From Psychrobacillus psychrodurans (GTDB lineage: Bacteria; Bacillota; Bacilli; Bacillales_A; Planococcaceae), in NCBI RefSeq assembly GCF_027563345.1, contig NZ_JAMKBK010000008.1: a DNA stretch of 64,000 nucleotides; one strand, 5' to 3'. The stretch's first letter is position 1. Every line of letters begins with the position of its first letter. This document shows, piece by piece, positions 34,003 to 43,353 of the stretch. Position numbers and translations under genes: made by a program. Below the pieces are notes generated by a model, which saw only the letters and a program-made list of their open reading frames with translations, had not been told where the DNA came from and ran no database searches.

Positions 34003-34855
34003 CTATTTTGTTTCCAATTTCAAATGAACAGAATCTACGAGCTTCTGATAGCCTATTTCTTGATAGATTTTGTTCGATGTTGGATTGAGCATATCTGTAT
34101 ATAGTACACAAAACTCGAATTCCTTCAATAACTCTTTACTCACTGTTGCAACCAATGTTCTTCCGTACCCTTTTTTTCGTTTTTCAGCGGGTGTAAAAAC
34201 AAGTGAAACTGTTATCCCATTTGTTGTTGGCCTAGACTTTTTCATCATGGATACAACCTCTCCTTGGTCTTCCCAAAAGAAGACTTCCTTTCCATCCAAC
34301 ATATTTTTTACACGTTTTTTTATTTCTTCTGGAGCTGTAACGGATAACCCAGTATCTTGTTCAAACTGACTGCACCATTTCTCTATAAGCTGTGCGTCAC
34401 TAATCGTTGCATAACGCCATTTCCCCTGGACTCATTTCTAGTGATTCCTCTACTTGGTCCAGTCTATATAGCCCTTGATCCATCATTAAAGAATAGTTCC
34501 CATCGGTTTTCTCCTGCCATTTTTGTGCAAACAGAACAGCCCATTCCTTCACACTAATAATTGATGCTACCGGTACGGCATGCTTGGTTAATTCAGATAT
34601 ACATAAATCTATGCACGTAGATATTTGATTTTCATCAACAAATATAATATTTAAAGGATGTGGTGGAGTCATTTGAAAGATTGCTAGTAATTGACCGTTT
34701 TCTTCTATAGTTGCCATGTACGGATTTTTGTATGCACCAGCTTTTATCCCCTTCAAAACACCTAGAAACAGGCTAAATTTATCTTCATTTTCTTCCAAAA
34801 AGGGTGTTACTATTTTTGCAAATGCATCTACGTTTTCATAACGCTGAAAATTTAT
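34003..34855 (-). pseudogene. GNAT acetyltransferase pseudogene (lost start and frameshift)
   Basis: Together the frames at 34798-34400 and 34435-34003 make a two-domain GNAT protein of ~283 residues. Two lesions are visible. First, the expected start (-NFQRYENVDAF...) has ATA at 34855 where ATG should be, 8 bp after a perfect AAAGGAGG site. Second, at 34419-34426 an extra base in the GGGGAAAT run shifts the frame: after SPGE the reading changes to MALCND-stop, while WRYATISDAQLIEKW continues in the other frame. The C-terminal part keeps a GNAT acetyl-CoA loop (KRKKGYGRTLVATV). Translation could restart at TTG 34798, but the product would still be truncated. Confidence 0.75.
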
Positions 34856-34921
34856 AAAATTGCCCTCCTTTTATCTTTGTATGTTAATATAACCTAAAAC
34901 AACGCTGGAGGGGATACTTTT

Positions 34922-35674
34922 ATGAAAGTTGTTTCTATCAGAGATATCCATATAGGAAAAGGTATACCAAAAGTCATTGTCCCAATAATGGGGGATACTC
35001 TAGAAGCGCTCCTTTTGGAAATAAAAACAATTAAACAAATAAACCTAGACATCGTCGAATGGCGTGCAGATTTGTTTGAGGATATTGAAGATTTGGCTAC
35101 GGTAAAACAAACACTCTCAATCATTCGTAAAGAGCTACACTCTATACCGCTCTTATTCACTTTTAGAACCCATCGGGAGGGTGGCAACAAAACTATTGAA
35201 GATTCGTACTACAAGAACCTTCTTGTGGAAGTGATGAAAACAGATGAAATAGATTTAGTAGACGTAGAGTTGTTTTCACCCAAAGTGACAGAAATTATGG
35301 AGATCGCCAAAAAAAGTGATGTCGTTACCATTATGTCTAATCATGATTTCGAAAAGACTCCTGCCAAGGAAGAGATCATGTGGAGACTTAGAAGAATGCA
35401 AGAATTGGATGCACATATCACTAAAATTGCCGTAATGCCGAACAATCCAGCAGATGTTCTGACATTGCTAGAAGCGACGTATACCATGCAATCATTGTAT
35501 GCAGACCGTCCGATTATCTCCATGTCTATGGATTCTACTGGTGTCATAAGTCGATTAGCTGGAGAAATTTTTGGTTCTGCAGCAACATTCGGTGCTGGTG
35601 TAGCACCATCTGCTCCTGGTCAAATCCCAGCGAGTGATCTTAAACGTATTTTAGAATTACTACATACACAATAA
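34922..35674 (+). CDS. aroD: 3-dehydroquinate dehydratase, type I
   Basis: 250 residues. Third step of the shikimate pathway, 3-dehydroquinate to 3-dehydroshikimate. Catalytic residues are present: Schiff-base K168 (HITKIAVM) and general acid/base H141 (MSNHDF), with EWRAD at 46-50 and FTFRTHREGG at 80-88. The C-terminal FGAGVAPSAPGQIPASDL is the usual lid. It starts at ATG 34922 with a GGAGGGG site. Monocistronic and away from other aro genes. Confidence 0.95.
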   Translation: MKVVSIRDIHIGKGIPKVIVPIMGDTLEALLLEIKTIKQINLDIVEWRADLFEDIEDLATVKQTLSIIRKELHSIPLLFTFRTHREGGNKTIEDSYYKNLLVEVMKTDEIDLVDVELFSPKVTEIMEIAKKSDVVTIMSNHDFEKTPAKEEIMWRLRRMQELDAHITKIAVMPNNPADVLTLLEATYTMQSLYADRPIISMSMDSTGVISRLAGEIFGSAATFGAGVAPSAPGQIPASDLKRILELLHTQ

Positions 35675-35720
35675 CAAAAGCGAAGTGCTCTTGGATATTG
35701 GACAGAATTAGCTAAAGCAC

Positions 35721-35747
35721 AGGGAGGGATGCACTCCCCTCCTTTTA
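35721..35747. terminator. Weak shared hairpin
   Basis: GGGAG ... CTCCC arms followed by TTTT, between the convergent aroD and GNAT genes. Confidence 0.45.
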
Positions 35748-36191
35748 TAGTAGCTGCCTTAGGCGAATCATATCTACACATGGGATACCATTTTCGATTA
35801 TTTCCTCTTCATAGTGAGCTGTGAAAAAGTCTATATCCACACCGACAATTCGAAATCCACATTTTTGATAAAGAGCTAGCTGATCAATACTTGAATTGCC
35901 TGTACCTAATTCAATGACTCTATATCCTTGTTCCTTTGCCATATTTATAGCACCTATTAAGAGCGCTTTCCCAAACCCTTTACCTCGATAATGCTCCTCT
36001 ATAGCAATATTAACGAGTTCTACAGTTTCTGGTCTAGTTGAAAGTAGTACAAATACGCCTACTATTTCTCCACCTTCTTCGCCTATGTAGCATTTCCCCC
36101 GCTCTAGATATTGCTGGATAAGCTTCTTAGAAGGATCTGCCTGTAATAATAATTCTATTGGGTATGCTTCATATATTCGTCTTATTTCCAT
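35745..36191 (-). CDS. GNAT-family N-acetyltransferase
   Basis: 148 residues. Acetyl-CoA site EEHYRGKGFGKALLIGAI (the R/Q-x-x-G-x-G/A loop of motif A) and the NSSIDQLALYQKCGF motif B are clear. The C-terminal half matches YvbK-type acetyltransferases, but the substrate is unknown. Convergent with aroD. Confidence 0.85.
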   Translation of the reverse strand: MEIRRIYEAYPIELLLQADPSKKLIQQYLERGKCYIGEEGGEIVGVFVLLSTRPETVELVNIAIEEHYRGKGFGKALLIGAINMAKEQGYRVIELGTGNSSIDQLALYQKCGFRIVGVDIDFFTAHYEEEIIENGIPCVDMIRLRQLL

Positions 36192-36320
36192 GTAATTTCC
36201 TCTACTTTCTTTTGTAAATGTCTAATACACACTGTATCATCTCTACCTTCCTTCTTGTATACTTTTAGCATAACTCATTTTCCTAATATTACTAAGAACG
36301 TATAAAAGAGGTGGCATAAT

Positions 36321-37235
36321 TTGTTTTGGGAAGAAGTAGACGACAAAATACTATTACATACTCCATCTGGATTTAGCTTTTCTAATAATCTTCAATATCT
36401 CTCCAGATCAACTAATGAGTGCTTATTTCATATTCAGAACAATAAAATCCGAAAAGCAATACCATTAGGAACTTGCAACCTATTAGTAGAAATCAGCGAA
36501 TACAAAGATGAAATTCTAGCAATTAATTTTATAAATGATACATGTCCCGATGGTAAAAATCGCAATGAAGAGATAGTAGCCTATATAATTGAGTGGTTTG
36601 ACCTCAATGCGGATTTGCAGGAATTTTATAAACTAGCCTCCAATGATCCAATATTGTCACAAGCGGCTAAAAAATTTGAAGGGCTACGCATTATGGGTAT
36701 TCCTGATTTATTTGAGGCAATGACATGGGGCATCCTAGGTCAACAGATTAACCTTACCTATGCCTATACATTGAAGCGTCGTTTAGTGGAAACTTATGGC
36801 CATTCTATTCATTTTGAAGGTCATGATTATTGGTTATTCCCTACACCTGATACTATTGCAAATCTGACCGTACATGACTTAAGTGGACTAAAAATGACCG
36901 TAAAAAAATGTGAGTACTTAATAGATGTGGCAAACTTAATCCACAAAGGTCTACTGACAAAAGAAATGCTCTTAGCAGAAATTGATGTAAAAAGAGCTGA
37001 AAAGATTCTTACTCAAATCCAAGGGATTGGTCCGTGGACCGCTAATTATGTATTAATGCGCTGTTTAAGATTTCCTTCCGCTTTTCCTATTGATGATGTA
37101 GGACTACATAATGCTATTAAACAGGTAACTGGCTCACCGACTAAACCTACGAGGACTGAAATTATGCAACTGGCTCAGCACTGGACCGGTTGGGAAGCAT
37201 ATGCAACCTTTTATTTATGGAGATTACTTTATTGA
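36321..37235 (+). CDS. alkA: DNA-3-methyladenine glycosylase II (AlkA)
   Basis: 304 residues. Base-excision repair of alkylated purines. N-terminal beta domain (~1-110), then the HhH-GPD core: helix-hairpin-helix LTQIQGIGPWTANYVLMR (230-247) and the catalytic aspartate in FPIDDVGLH (D258 or D259). The start is TTG 36321 with AGAGGTG 7 bp upstream. Monocistronic; the upstream GNAT gene is divergent. It complements the ATL gene at 27191 in alkylation repair. Confidence 0.93.
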   Translation: MFWEEVDDKILLHTPSGFSFSNNLQYLSRSTNECLFHIQNNKIRKAIPLGTCNLLVEISEYKDEILAINFINDTCPDGKNRNEEIVAYIIEWFDLNADLQEFYKLASNDPILSQAAKKFEGLRIMGIPDLFEAMTWGILGQQINLTYAYTLKRRLVETYGHSIHFEGHDYWLFPTPDTIANLTVHDLSGLKMTVKKCEYLIDVANLIHKGLLTKEMLLAEIDVKRAEKILTQIQGIGPWTANYVLMRCLRFPSAFPIDDVGLHNAIKQVTGSPTKPTRTEIMQLAQHWTGWEAYATFYLWRLLY

Positions 37236-37405
37236 AGGTCAAAAATTGCAGGAAGCGTCGAATTTAGATTGCCCTCCATTTGAGGTGACACTCTTATCCT
37301 TCGTTCCTCCACTCGAAACAGAAGTCAGCACTATTATTCACTCTTAAAAGTGTCGAAAACTCAGTGTTCATGATACATTTTTATATACTTCCTTATCTTT
37401 AAATA

Positions 37406-37440
37406 AACCCCATCCTTCTCAACTAGAAAAGGATGGGGTT
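37406..37440. terminator. Bidirectional terminator
   Basis: AACCCCATCCTT / AAGGATGGGGTT perfect 12-bp arms, 4 bp from the 37445 stop of the minus-strand gene. The preceding 37236-37400 holds no gene. Confidence 0.85.
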
Positions 37441-37444
37441 ATGA

Positions 37445-38866
37445 TTATTTTAATATATCTAGAATTTCTTCTGATACATATGTTTTCTTATCTTTTAGCA
37501 CTGGTCGTTCTAAAAATAATCGCAGACTTTTATTGTAGCTGTAAATATTCATGTTACGTATAACCTTAATAGAACTATTCCCCTTTGTAAGTGTTACTGT
37601 CTTTTGTGAAGAGGCAGGATAAGACTCCACTTTATATCCAAGTTGTTCAGCCACTTGAAGAAGCGGAATCATTTTTACCCCATTTTGTATAAAATGATCA
37701 TTATTAATAATTTGTTTCAGATCGGCTGAAAGATAGTTTACAGCAACAATTTTCGTTGGAACTGTTTGGGCTGGAATGCTTTTTGTAGTGATATTATAAA
37801 AAACAATTAGCTCTTTTCCTTCTAAATCCTTCTTAGTTATTACTTCCCCATTTTCATTAAGTATTTCAGTCTCTGTGGAAATATTTAATTTAAGCTCTCC
37901 ATCTAAACTAATCATATCTTGGTCAAACTTCGACACTTTCGAGAAGCTAACTTTTTCTTTATCTTGAACAATGAGAATCTCTGGTGTTATTCTTGCTGGA
38001 TATATTAAGATCATTGGCTTGTTTTTATCATAGTAAGCATCTATTTTTTGGCCCACTTGAAAGGATTCTTTTTTAACCGCTTCAGCATTGGTCCCATTTA
38101 AAAGAAGGACATTATTATCTAGTGTGAAAATAGTTGTAGTTGGCTCATCTTCTTCTGTCACTACTGTTAGTGCAACCTGATTTTTATCGTTTGTTATATC
38201 AGTAATGACACCTGAAAATTTTACGAAGTTTGAAGCTTCAACTGCTTCTTCAGCTTTTTCAGGTGAAATTGCTACTACTTTAGTTGGGGCTGTCTGAGCT
38301 GGAATGCTTTTAGTCGCCACCGTATAGAATACAATAAGCTCTTTTCCACTTAAGTCTTGTCGTTCTATTTTTTCTCCTTCAGTGTTTTCGAAAGTAGTTT
38401 TACCATCTACTTTCAGATTCAATTTATTATCTAAACTACGCAGTTCTTCATCAAACTTCCCTACTTTAACGGAACCGAAAGTTTTAGCATCATGTACGAC
38501 TATTAATTCAGGAGAAATTTGCGGTGGATATATCATGATCATCGGTTTATCTTTACCATAGTAAGCATCTATTTGTTGCCCTTTTTGGAATCCCACTTTT
38601 TCCATCTTTTTCGTTGAACCGCTAATGTATATCATTGTTTCGCTCGTTACGGTGTAAAAAGTGATCTGTGGCTCTTTGCCAGTTGTTTCTACCGTCAATG
38701 TAACAGTGTCCTTTTTTTCTTCTACATTTGTTATAATCCCAGAACCTTTTACAAAGTTAGTTGCTTCGATTTTCGCATCGTCACTTTTCGCATATACTGA
38801 TCCTTGGCTCCATCCTAGCCCTAGCATTAAAATCATTGCGAAAACTCCAAAAATTTTCTTCATCAA
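37445..38866 (-). CDS. Secreted protein with tandem internal repeat and C-terminal copper-amine-oxidase-N-like domain
   Basis: 473 residues. Signal peptide 1-26 (KKIFGVFAMILMLGLG...VYA). Residues ~36-205 and ~211-380 are two copies of one domain: both hold NFVK-SG-IT, GQ-IDAYY-K-KPMI-IYP, and GKELIVFY---TKSIPAQT-PTK. Residues ~385-473 resemble the copper amine oxidase N-terminal domain frequent in Bacillales cell-surface proteins (VKMIPLLQVAEQLGYKV ... ). Function unknown; extracellular. It diverges from the ABC genes. Confidence 0.7.
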   Translation of the reverse strand: MMKKIFGVFAMILMLGLGWSQGSVYAKSDDAKIEATNFVKGSGIITNVEEKKDTVTLTVETTGKEPQITFYTVTSETMIYISGSTKKMEKVGFQKGQQIDAYYGKDKPMIMIYPPQISPELIVVHDAKTFGSVKVGKFDEELRSLDNKLNLKVDGKTTFENTEGEKIERQDLSGKELIVFYTVATKSIPAQTAPTKVVAISPEKAEEAVEASNFVKFSGVITDITNDKNQVALTVVTEEDEPTTTIFTLDNNVLLLNGTNAEAVKKESFQVGQKIDAYYDKNKPMILIYPARITPEILIVQDKEKVSFSKVSKFDQDMISLDGELKLNISTETEILNENGEVITKKDLEGKELIVFYNITTKSIPAQTVPTKIVAVNYLSADLKQIINNDHFIQNGVKMIPLLQVAEQLGYKVESYPASSQKTVTLTKGNSSIKVIRNMNIYSYNKSLRLFLERPVLKDKKTYVSEEILDILK

Positions 38867-38991
38867 ATCTCTCCTTTTTTTGCTTCTCTTTCCATTTGAC
38901 GGGCCTATTTACAAAAACGTTACAATTTTTTTGAAACATTCTTAAATTTGATTCGTATAAAGTGTAAAGAGAAAAAGATAGGAGTTTGAAT

Positions 38992-39891
38992 ATGACGTTA
39001 TCAATCAACCAAGTAACTAAGAGATACCAAGACTTCGTCGCTGTTAACAGTTTGTCCTTTACAATTGAAAAAGGAGAAATCTTTGGATTGATCGGACAGA
39101 ATGGGGCTGGTAAAACAACGACATTTCGCATGATTTTAGACTTACAGGAGACTACTGAAGGAAATATTATGTGGAATGGGAAGCAGATTAACTCCATTAA
39201 CCGAGACATTCTAGGCTATTTACCTGAAGAGCGCGGCATCTTCCCTGCAATGACAGTGGAAGACCAATTATACTTCTTCGGAGAGCTAAGAGGGAAGACA
39301 AAAAAAGATCTTAAAAAAGAAGTAGATTACTGGATTAATCGTTTTGAATTAGAGGATAAGCGAAAATCAAAAGCGGAAACCTTGTCCAAAGGGAACCAAC
39401 AAAAGGTCCAACTTATCGCTAGTTTTATACATCAACCAGAGTTCTTGATATTAGATGAGCCTTTTAGTGGCTTGGACCCTGTTAATATGGATTTACTAAA
39501 GCAAGCAATTCTGGACTTAAAGCGCAAGGGAACGACTATATTATTTTCTAGTCATCAAATGGATAATGTTGAAGAGCTTTGTGATCATTTATGCTTACTG
39601 AAACGTGGTGTGTCCTTGTTTTCAGGTAGCTTATTGGACTTAAAGAAACAATACGGTAAAACAAAATTAACGATACGTACAGAAATTCCAAGAGAAGTCT
39701 TAGCTGGATTGCATGGTGTAAGGGATATTCAAGTTGGAAAGGATCATTATACATTAACACTTGAGGATGAATCATATGCGCAGTCTATCTTCGACTATGT
39801 ATCTAATGGAAAATATATAGAGAAATTTAGTTTGGATTATTTATCATTAGATGAAATCTTCAAGGATAAGGTAGGTGGTACACATGTCTAA
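38992..39891 (+). CDS. ABC transporter ATP-binding protein (YhaQ/NatA type)
   Basis: 299 residues. Walker A GQNGAGKTTT, signature LSKGNQQKVQ, Walker B FLILDEPFSGLDP, H-loop SSHQMD. The C-terminal ~75 residues are the extra domain typical of the YhaQ/NatA branch. ATG 38992 has AGGAG 7 bp upstream. It overlaps the permease start by 8 bp. YhaQ-YhaP pairs are sodium-extrusion or drug/peptide exporters by similarity to NatAB; the substrate is not fixed. Confidence 0.9.
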   Translation: MTLSINQVTKRYQDFVAVNSLSFTIEKGEIFGLIGQNGAGKTTTFRMILDLQETTEGNIMWNGKQINSINRDILGYLPEERGIFPAMTVEDQLYFFGELRGKTKKDLKKEVDYWINRFELEDKRKSKAETLSKGNQQKVQLIASFIHQPEFLILDEPFSGLDPVNMDLLKQAILDLKRKGTTILFSSHQMDNVEELCDHLCLLKRGVSLFSGSLLDLKKQYGKTKLTIRTEIPREVLAGLHGVRDIQVGKDHYTLTLEDESYAQSIFDYVSNGKYIEKFSLDYLSLDEIFKDKVGGTHV

Positions 39892-41122
39892 ATTTTGGCT
39901 ATTAGTTAAGCAGTTATATGTTCAAAAAGTAAAAGCGAAATCATTTATATTTTCTATCGTACTATATGTTGCAGTGATCAGTGGAGTTATGTTCTGGTCA
40001 GATATTAAAGAAGCGTTTTTCCAAGAAGAAGCTTTACAGATTGCTTTAATCAACGAAACAGATATAGAAATCGAGGCTTTATTTGAATCGACTAACGACA
40101 TAGAATTCACCTTTCCAACTGATGAGGTAGAAAAGGTAGAAGAACAAGTCGTCAACGGGGACTTTGCCGCTGTAATTTTCGTTGAGGATCAGGACAATTC
40201 ATTGACAGCAGAAATCGCCACCTTTGAACCACTAACATTTAATGATCAGCAAAGCCTTTCTTCAACTCTACAGTATGCAGGGAAAATATATGAAGTACAG
40301 CAGCTAAATTTAACAGCTGAGCAAGCTGACAAAATTCTTCAATCCGAAACTACTATCACGATGAAAAATCTTGATGAGCAATCTGCCTCAGGTAAAAGTG
40401 AGGATGAGAAGGCTGCAGGAATTGGTGCTTCCTTTTTAATAGGCTTTTTAATTTATTCATTTGTTATGACATTTTTATCGATGATTACAACTGATGTTGC
40501 TTCCGAAAAAGGTTCACGTGTTCTAGAGGTTTTACTCGCTAGTGTAAAGCCAGCTACACATTTTATGGCGAAGTTAACCGGAACATTTCTCCTAGCATTG
40601 ACACAAATTGCGGGATTATTACTTGTTCAAGGATTGTTATTCGCACTGATTGATGGCGGATCTAAATGGGATGTTGTCCAGGAAATTGCCAACGAATTAT
40701 CCCTTGCATTTATCGGATACTCAGTAGCATTTTTATTGATAACAATCATTCTATACTTAATACTTGGTGCATTATTAGGGTCTTTAGTTTCCAAGGTTGA
40801 GGAATCAAGTCAGGCGATGATGCCTGCGATGATGGTAGGAATTATTGGATTTTACGTTTTAATCTCAGGTATGGCAAGTCCTGATACGCTGCTGATTAAA
40901 GTATTCTCTTATATTCCGTTCACGTCAGGTATGGTAATGCCACTACGAATTGGAGCAACAGATATATCCACATTTGAACCAATTCTGTCCATGGCTATAC
41001 TAATCGTCACTGTAATTCTTCTATTCCTATTAAGCTTATCCTTCTATAAACGAAGTGTTTTAACTTATAGTAGTGGGGGAATAATTCAAAAAATCAAAAC
41101 CGTTTTAAAGGTCACAACTTAA
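39884..41122 (+). CDS. ABC transporter permease (YhaP/NatB type)
   Basis: 412 residues. N-terminal helix (FIFSIVLYVAVISGVMFW), a large extracytoplasmic loop (~40-180), then five helices (SFLIGFLIYSFVMTFLSMITTDVASEKGSRVLEVLLASVKP ...), the ABC2_membrane_3 layout. ATG 39884 is preferred to the start at 39875, since AGGTGG precedes it. Coupled to the ATPase gene; a terminator follows at 41135. Confidence 0.88.
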   Translation: MSKFWLLVKQLYVQKVKAKSFIFSIVLYVAVISGVMFWSDIKEAFFQEEALQIALINETDIEIEALFESTNDIEFTFPTDEVEKVEEQVVNGDFAAVIFVEDQDNSLTAEIATFEPLTFNDQQSLSSTLQYAGKIYEVQQLNLTAEQADKILQSETTITMKNLDEQSASGKSEDEKAAGIGASFLIGFLIYSFVMTFLSMITTDVASEKGSRVLEVLLASVKPATHFMAKLTGTFLLALTQIAGLLLVQGLLFALIDGGSKWDVVQEIANELSLAFIGYSVAFLLITIILYLILGALLGSLVSKVEESSQAMMPAMMVGIIGFYVLISGMASPDTLLIKVFSYIPFTSGMVMPLRIGATDISTFEPILSMAILIVTVILLFLLSLSFYKRSVLTYSSGGIIQKIKTVLKVTT

Positions 41123-41134
41123 TATATTTCACAG

Positions 41135-41173
41135 AAATAATCGCGAAGGTATCCACCCTTGCGATTATTTTTT
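41135..41173 (+). terminator. Rho-independent terminator of the ABC operon
   Basis: AAATAATCGC ... GCGATTATTT hairpin followed by a T-run (TTTTTTT). Confidence 0.85.
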
Positions 41174-41228
41174 TGATACAATTTTTGATTTCTTGCATAA
41201 AATAATGGATGAAAGAAGGGATGCATAT

Positions 41229-43073
41229 ATGTGTGGAATTACTGGTTGGATTCATTTTCAAAGAGATTTGCGAAACGAATTATCAGCGGTTTCGAAAATG
41301 ACGGAAACCTTAAAGAAGCGTGGTCCAGATGACGATAATATTTGGAGTTCTCCGCACGCCGTGTTTGGACATCGACGTCTAACAGTGGTAGATCCTGTTG
41401 GTGGAAAACAACCAATGACTAAAAACTATCAATCAAGTGAATATACACTTACGTATAATGGAGAGCTATATAATACTGAGGATCTCAGAACAGAATTGTT
41501 GAAACGTGGGCATTCCTTCTCTGGCCATTCGGATACCGAGGTTTTATTGACCTCTTATATTGAATGGAAGGAAAAATGCGTTGACTACTTTAACGGTATA
41601 TTTGCTTTTGCAATTTGGGATGAAATGGAACAAAAAGTGTTTATTGCACGCGATCGCCTTGGAGTTAAACCACTTTTTTATACTGAGAAAAATGGGGGTT
41701 TCCTATTTGGCTCTGAGCAAAAATCGCTCTTCGCACATCCTGCTATTTCTCCAATCATAAATAGAAATGGCCTTGCAGAGATTATTGGTTTAGGCCCATC
41801 TCGTCTCCCTGGTTCAGGCGTGTACAAGGATATACATGAATTACGCCCCGCACACGCACTAAGCTTAACTAGTAAAGGACTCCGTACTTGGCGCTACTGG
41901 AATGTAGAAAGTAAGGAGCATACAGATTCTTTAGACGAAACAATCGAAAAAGTTCGCTTCCTAGTAACTGATGCTGTAGAAAGACAACTTGTATCTGACG
42001 TACCTCTTTGCACATTTCTGTCTGGTGGTTTGGATTCTAGTATCATTACGTCAATCGCTGCCAAATCCTATTCACATAATTCTAAATCCTCTCTGAACAC
42101 TTACTCCATTGACTATCAAGACAATGACCATCATTTTAAAGGCAATACCTTTCAGCCATCAAACGACCTCCCTTGGATTCAAAAGGTGACAAACCATCTA
42201 GAAACGAAACATCATTTCTCTATTATTACCCAACAAAAATTAGCGGAGTTTTTAAGAGAGGCTGTTCACGTACGTGATCTTCCTGGAATGGCCGATATCG
42301 ATTCATCTTTACTTTGGTTTTGCAGAGAAATTAAACAGGATTTTACAGTAGGACTTTCTGGAGAGTGCGCTGATGAGATTTTTGGTGGCTATCCATGGTT
42401 CCATCAGGTTGGAAACGCAGAAAAAGGTTTTCCCTGGATACGATCTACCAATGAACGCTTTCAGCTATTAAATGATAGTTGGCAAGGTAAATTAAAAATA
42501 GAAGAATATGTACAAAATGCATACGATTCAACTATAGCTGAAACTCCTCTGCTAGAGGGGGAAACAGATATAGAAGCAAAAAGACGAGCATTATTTTATA
42601 CAAATATGACATGGTTTATGACTACCCTTTTAGATAGAAAAGATCGTATGAGTATGGGTGCTAGTTTAGAGGTCCGCGTGCCATTTGCGGATCACCGATT
42701 GGTAGAGTATGCATGGAACATTCCTTGGGAATACAAAATGGTTGGCAACCAGGAAAAAGGTATTCTACGAAAGGCATTTCAAGATAGCTTGCCATATGAT
42801 GTACTTTATCGCAAAAAAAGCCCATATCCCAAAACCCATAATCCAGTCTACACAGGGATTGTAAGTAATATGTTAAAAGAGCAATTGCAAGATAAAAACT
42901 CTATTCTGCATGAGCTTTTCCAAAAGCAACGTCTAGCTGATTTAGTTGAATCGAATGGGGAAGCATTTAAAGTACCATGGTTCGGTCAGTTAATGTCTGG
43001 TCCACAACTTCTTGCATATCTAGTGCAAATGCATATTTGGTTTAAGGAATATAATGTTCAACTGGTGGATTAA
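41229..43073 (+). CDS. asnO: Asparagine synthetase, glutamine-hydrolysing (AsnO type)
   Basis: 614 residues from ATG 41229, whose Cys2 becomes the N-terminal nucleophile of the glutaminase (MCGITGWI). The frame is open further upstream, but only this start gives the catalytic cysteine. Glutaminase domain 1-220 (RGPDDD, YNGELYN, SDTEVLL), synthetase domain with the PP-loop SGGLDSS near residue 262 and SGECADEIFGGY. The length equals B. subtilis AsnO (YisO), a paralogue of AsnB used during sporulation. Monocistronic. Confidence 0.93.
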   Translation: MCGITGWIHFQRDLRNELSAVSKMTETLKKRGPDDDNIWSSPHAVFGHRRLTVVDPVGGKQPMTKNYQSSEYTLTYNGELYNTEDLRTELLKRGHSFSGHSDTEVLLTSYIEWKEKCVDYFNGIFAFAIWDEMEQKVFIARDRLGVKPLFYTEKNGGFLFGSEQKSLFAHPAISPIINRNGLAEIIGLGPSRLPGSGVYKDIHELRPAHALSLTSKGLRTWRYWNVESKEHTDSLDETIEKVRFLVTDAVERQLVSDVPLCTFLSGGLDSSIITSIAAKSYSHNSKSSLNTYSIDYQDNDHHFKGNTFQPSNDLPWIQKVTNHLETKHHFSIITQQKLAEFLREAVHVRDLPGMADIDSSLLWFCREIKQDFTVGLSGECADEIFGGYPWFHQVGNAEKGFPWIRSTNERFQLLNDSWQGKLKIEEYVQNAYDSTIAETPLLEGETDIEAKRRALFYTNMTWFMTTLLDRKDRMSMGASLEVRVPFADHRLVEYAWNIPWEYKMVGNQEKGILRKAFQDSLPYDVLYRKKSPYPKTHNPVYTGIVSNMLKEQLQDKNSILHELFQKQRLADLVESNGEAFKVPWFGQLMSGPQLLAYLVQMHIWFKEYNVQLVD

Positions 43074-43129
43074 AAACTCCAGCCACACTTCAAGAGATTT
43101 GTATTCCTAACTAGGCAGAGATGCGTGAG

Positions 43130-43231
43130 ATGGATAAATTTCCCTTTCCGCAAGTAAATCATCATCCAGAGCAAGTAAACAAACAGCGAACACAAGTAAC
43201 TTATGAATTAAAGCAAGTAACTGCCCGATGA
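43130..43231 (+). CDS. Doubtful 33-aa ORF across the 21-bp array
   Basis: ATG 43130 to TGA 43231 reads through four array units. Each unit gives Gln-Val (QVNHHPE, QVNKQRT, QVTYELK, QVTAR), so the repeat is seen in protein too. No good ribosome site is present. It may be only a by-product of the array. Confidence 0.2.
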   Translation: MDKFPFPQVNHHPEQVNKQRTQVTYELKQVTAR

Positions 43232-43275
43232 ACGCAAGTAACTGGCATGCCAAAGCAAGTAAATGGTTAAGAAGG
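43150..43275. repeat. 21-bp-periodic array of six GCAAGTAA-type octamers
   Basis: GCAAGTAA (once ACAAGTAA) starts at 43150, 43171, 43192, 43213, 43234 and 43255, exactly 21 bp apart, with variable 13-bp stretches between. It lies between the asnO stop codon and its terminator, so it would be part of the asnO transcript's 3' end. On the minus strand one frame reads through all units as LLA-containing heptads. The spacing equals two helical turns. Confidence 0.85.
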
Positions 43276-43310
43276 TTAGATCTTCGCTTAATAATTATGG
43301 GAAAATAAAC

Positions 43311-43350
43311 AAAAGAAGCTACTCAATCCTTAGACAGAGTAGCTTCTTTT
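43311..43350. terminator. Bidirectional terminator
   Basis: AAAAGAAGCTACTC / GAGTAGCTTCTTTT perfect 14-bp arms between convergent asnO and dapL. Confidence 0.9.
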
Positions 43351-43353
43351 GTA

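Noticed and set aside
34400..34440. Programmed ribosomal frameshift in the GNAT gene
   Set aside because: No slippery heptamer with a downstream pseudoknot is evident, and the start codon is also lost, so decay is the simpler explanation.
43150..43275. CRISPR array
   Set aside because: The conserved part is only 8 bp and spacers 13 bp, far too short, and no cas genes are present.
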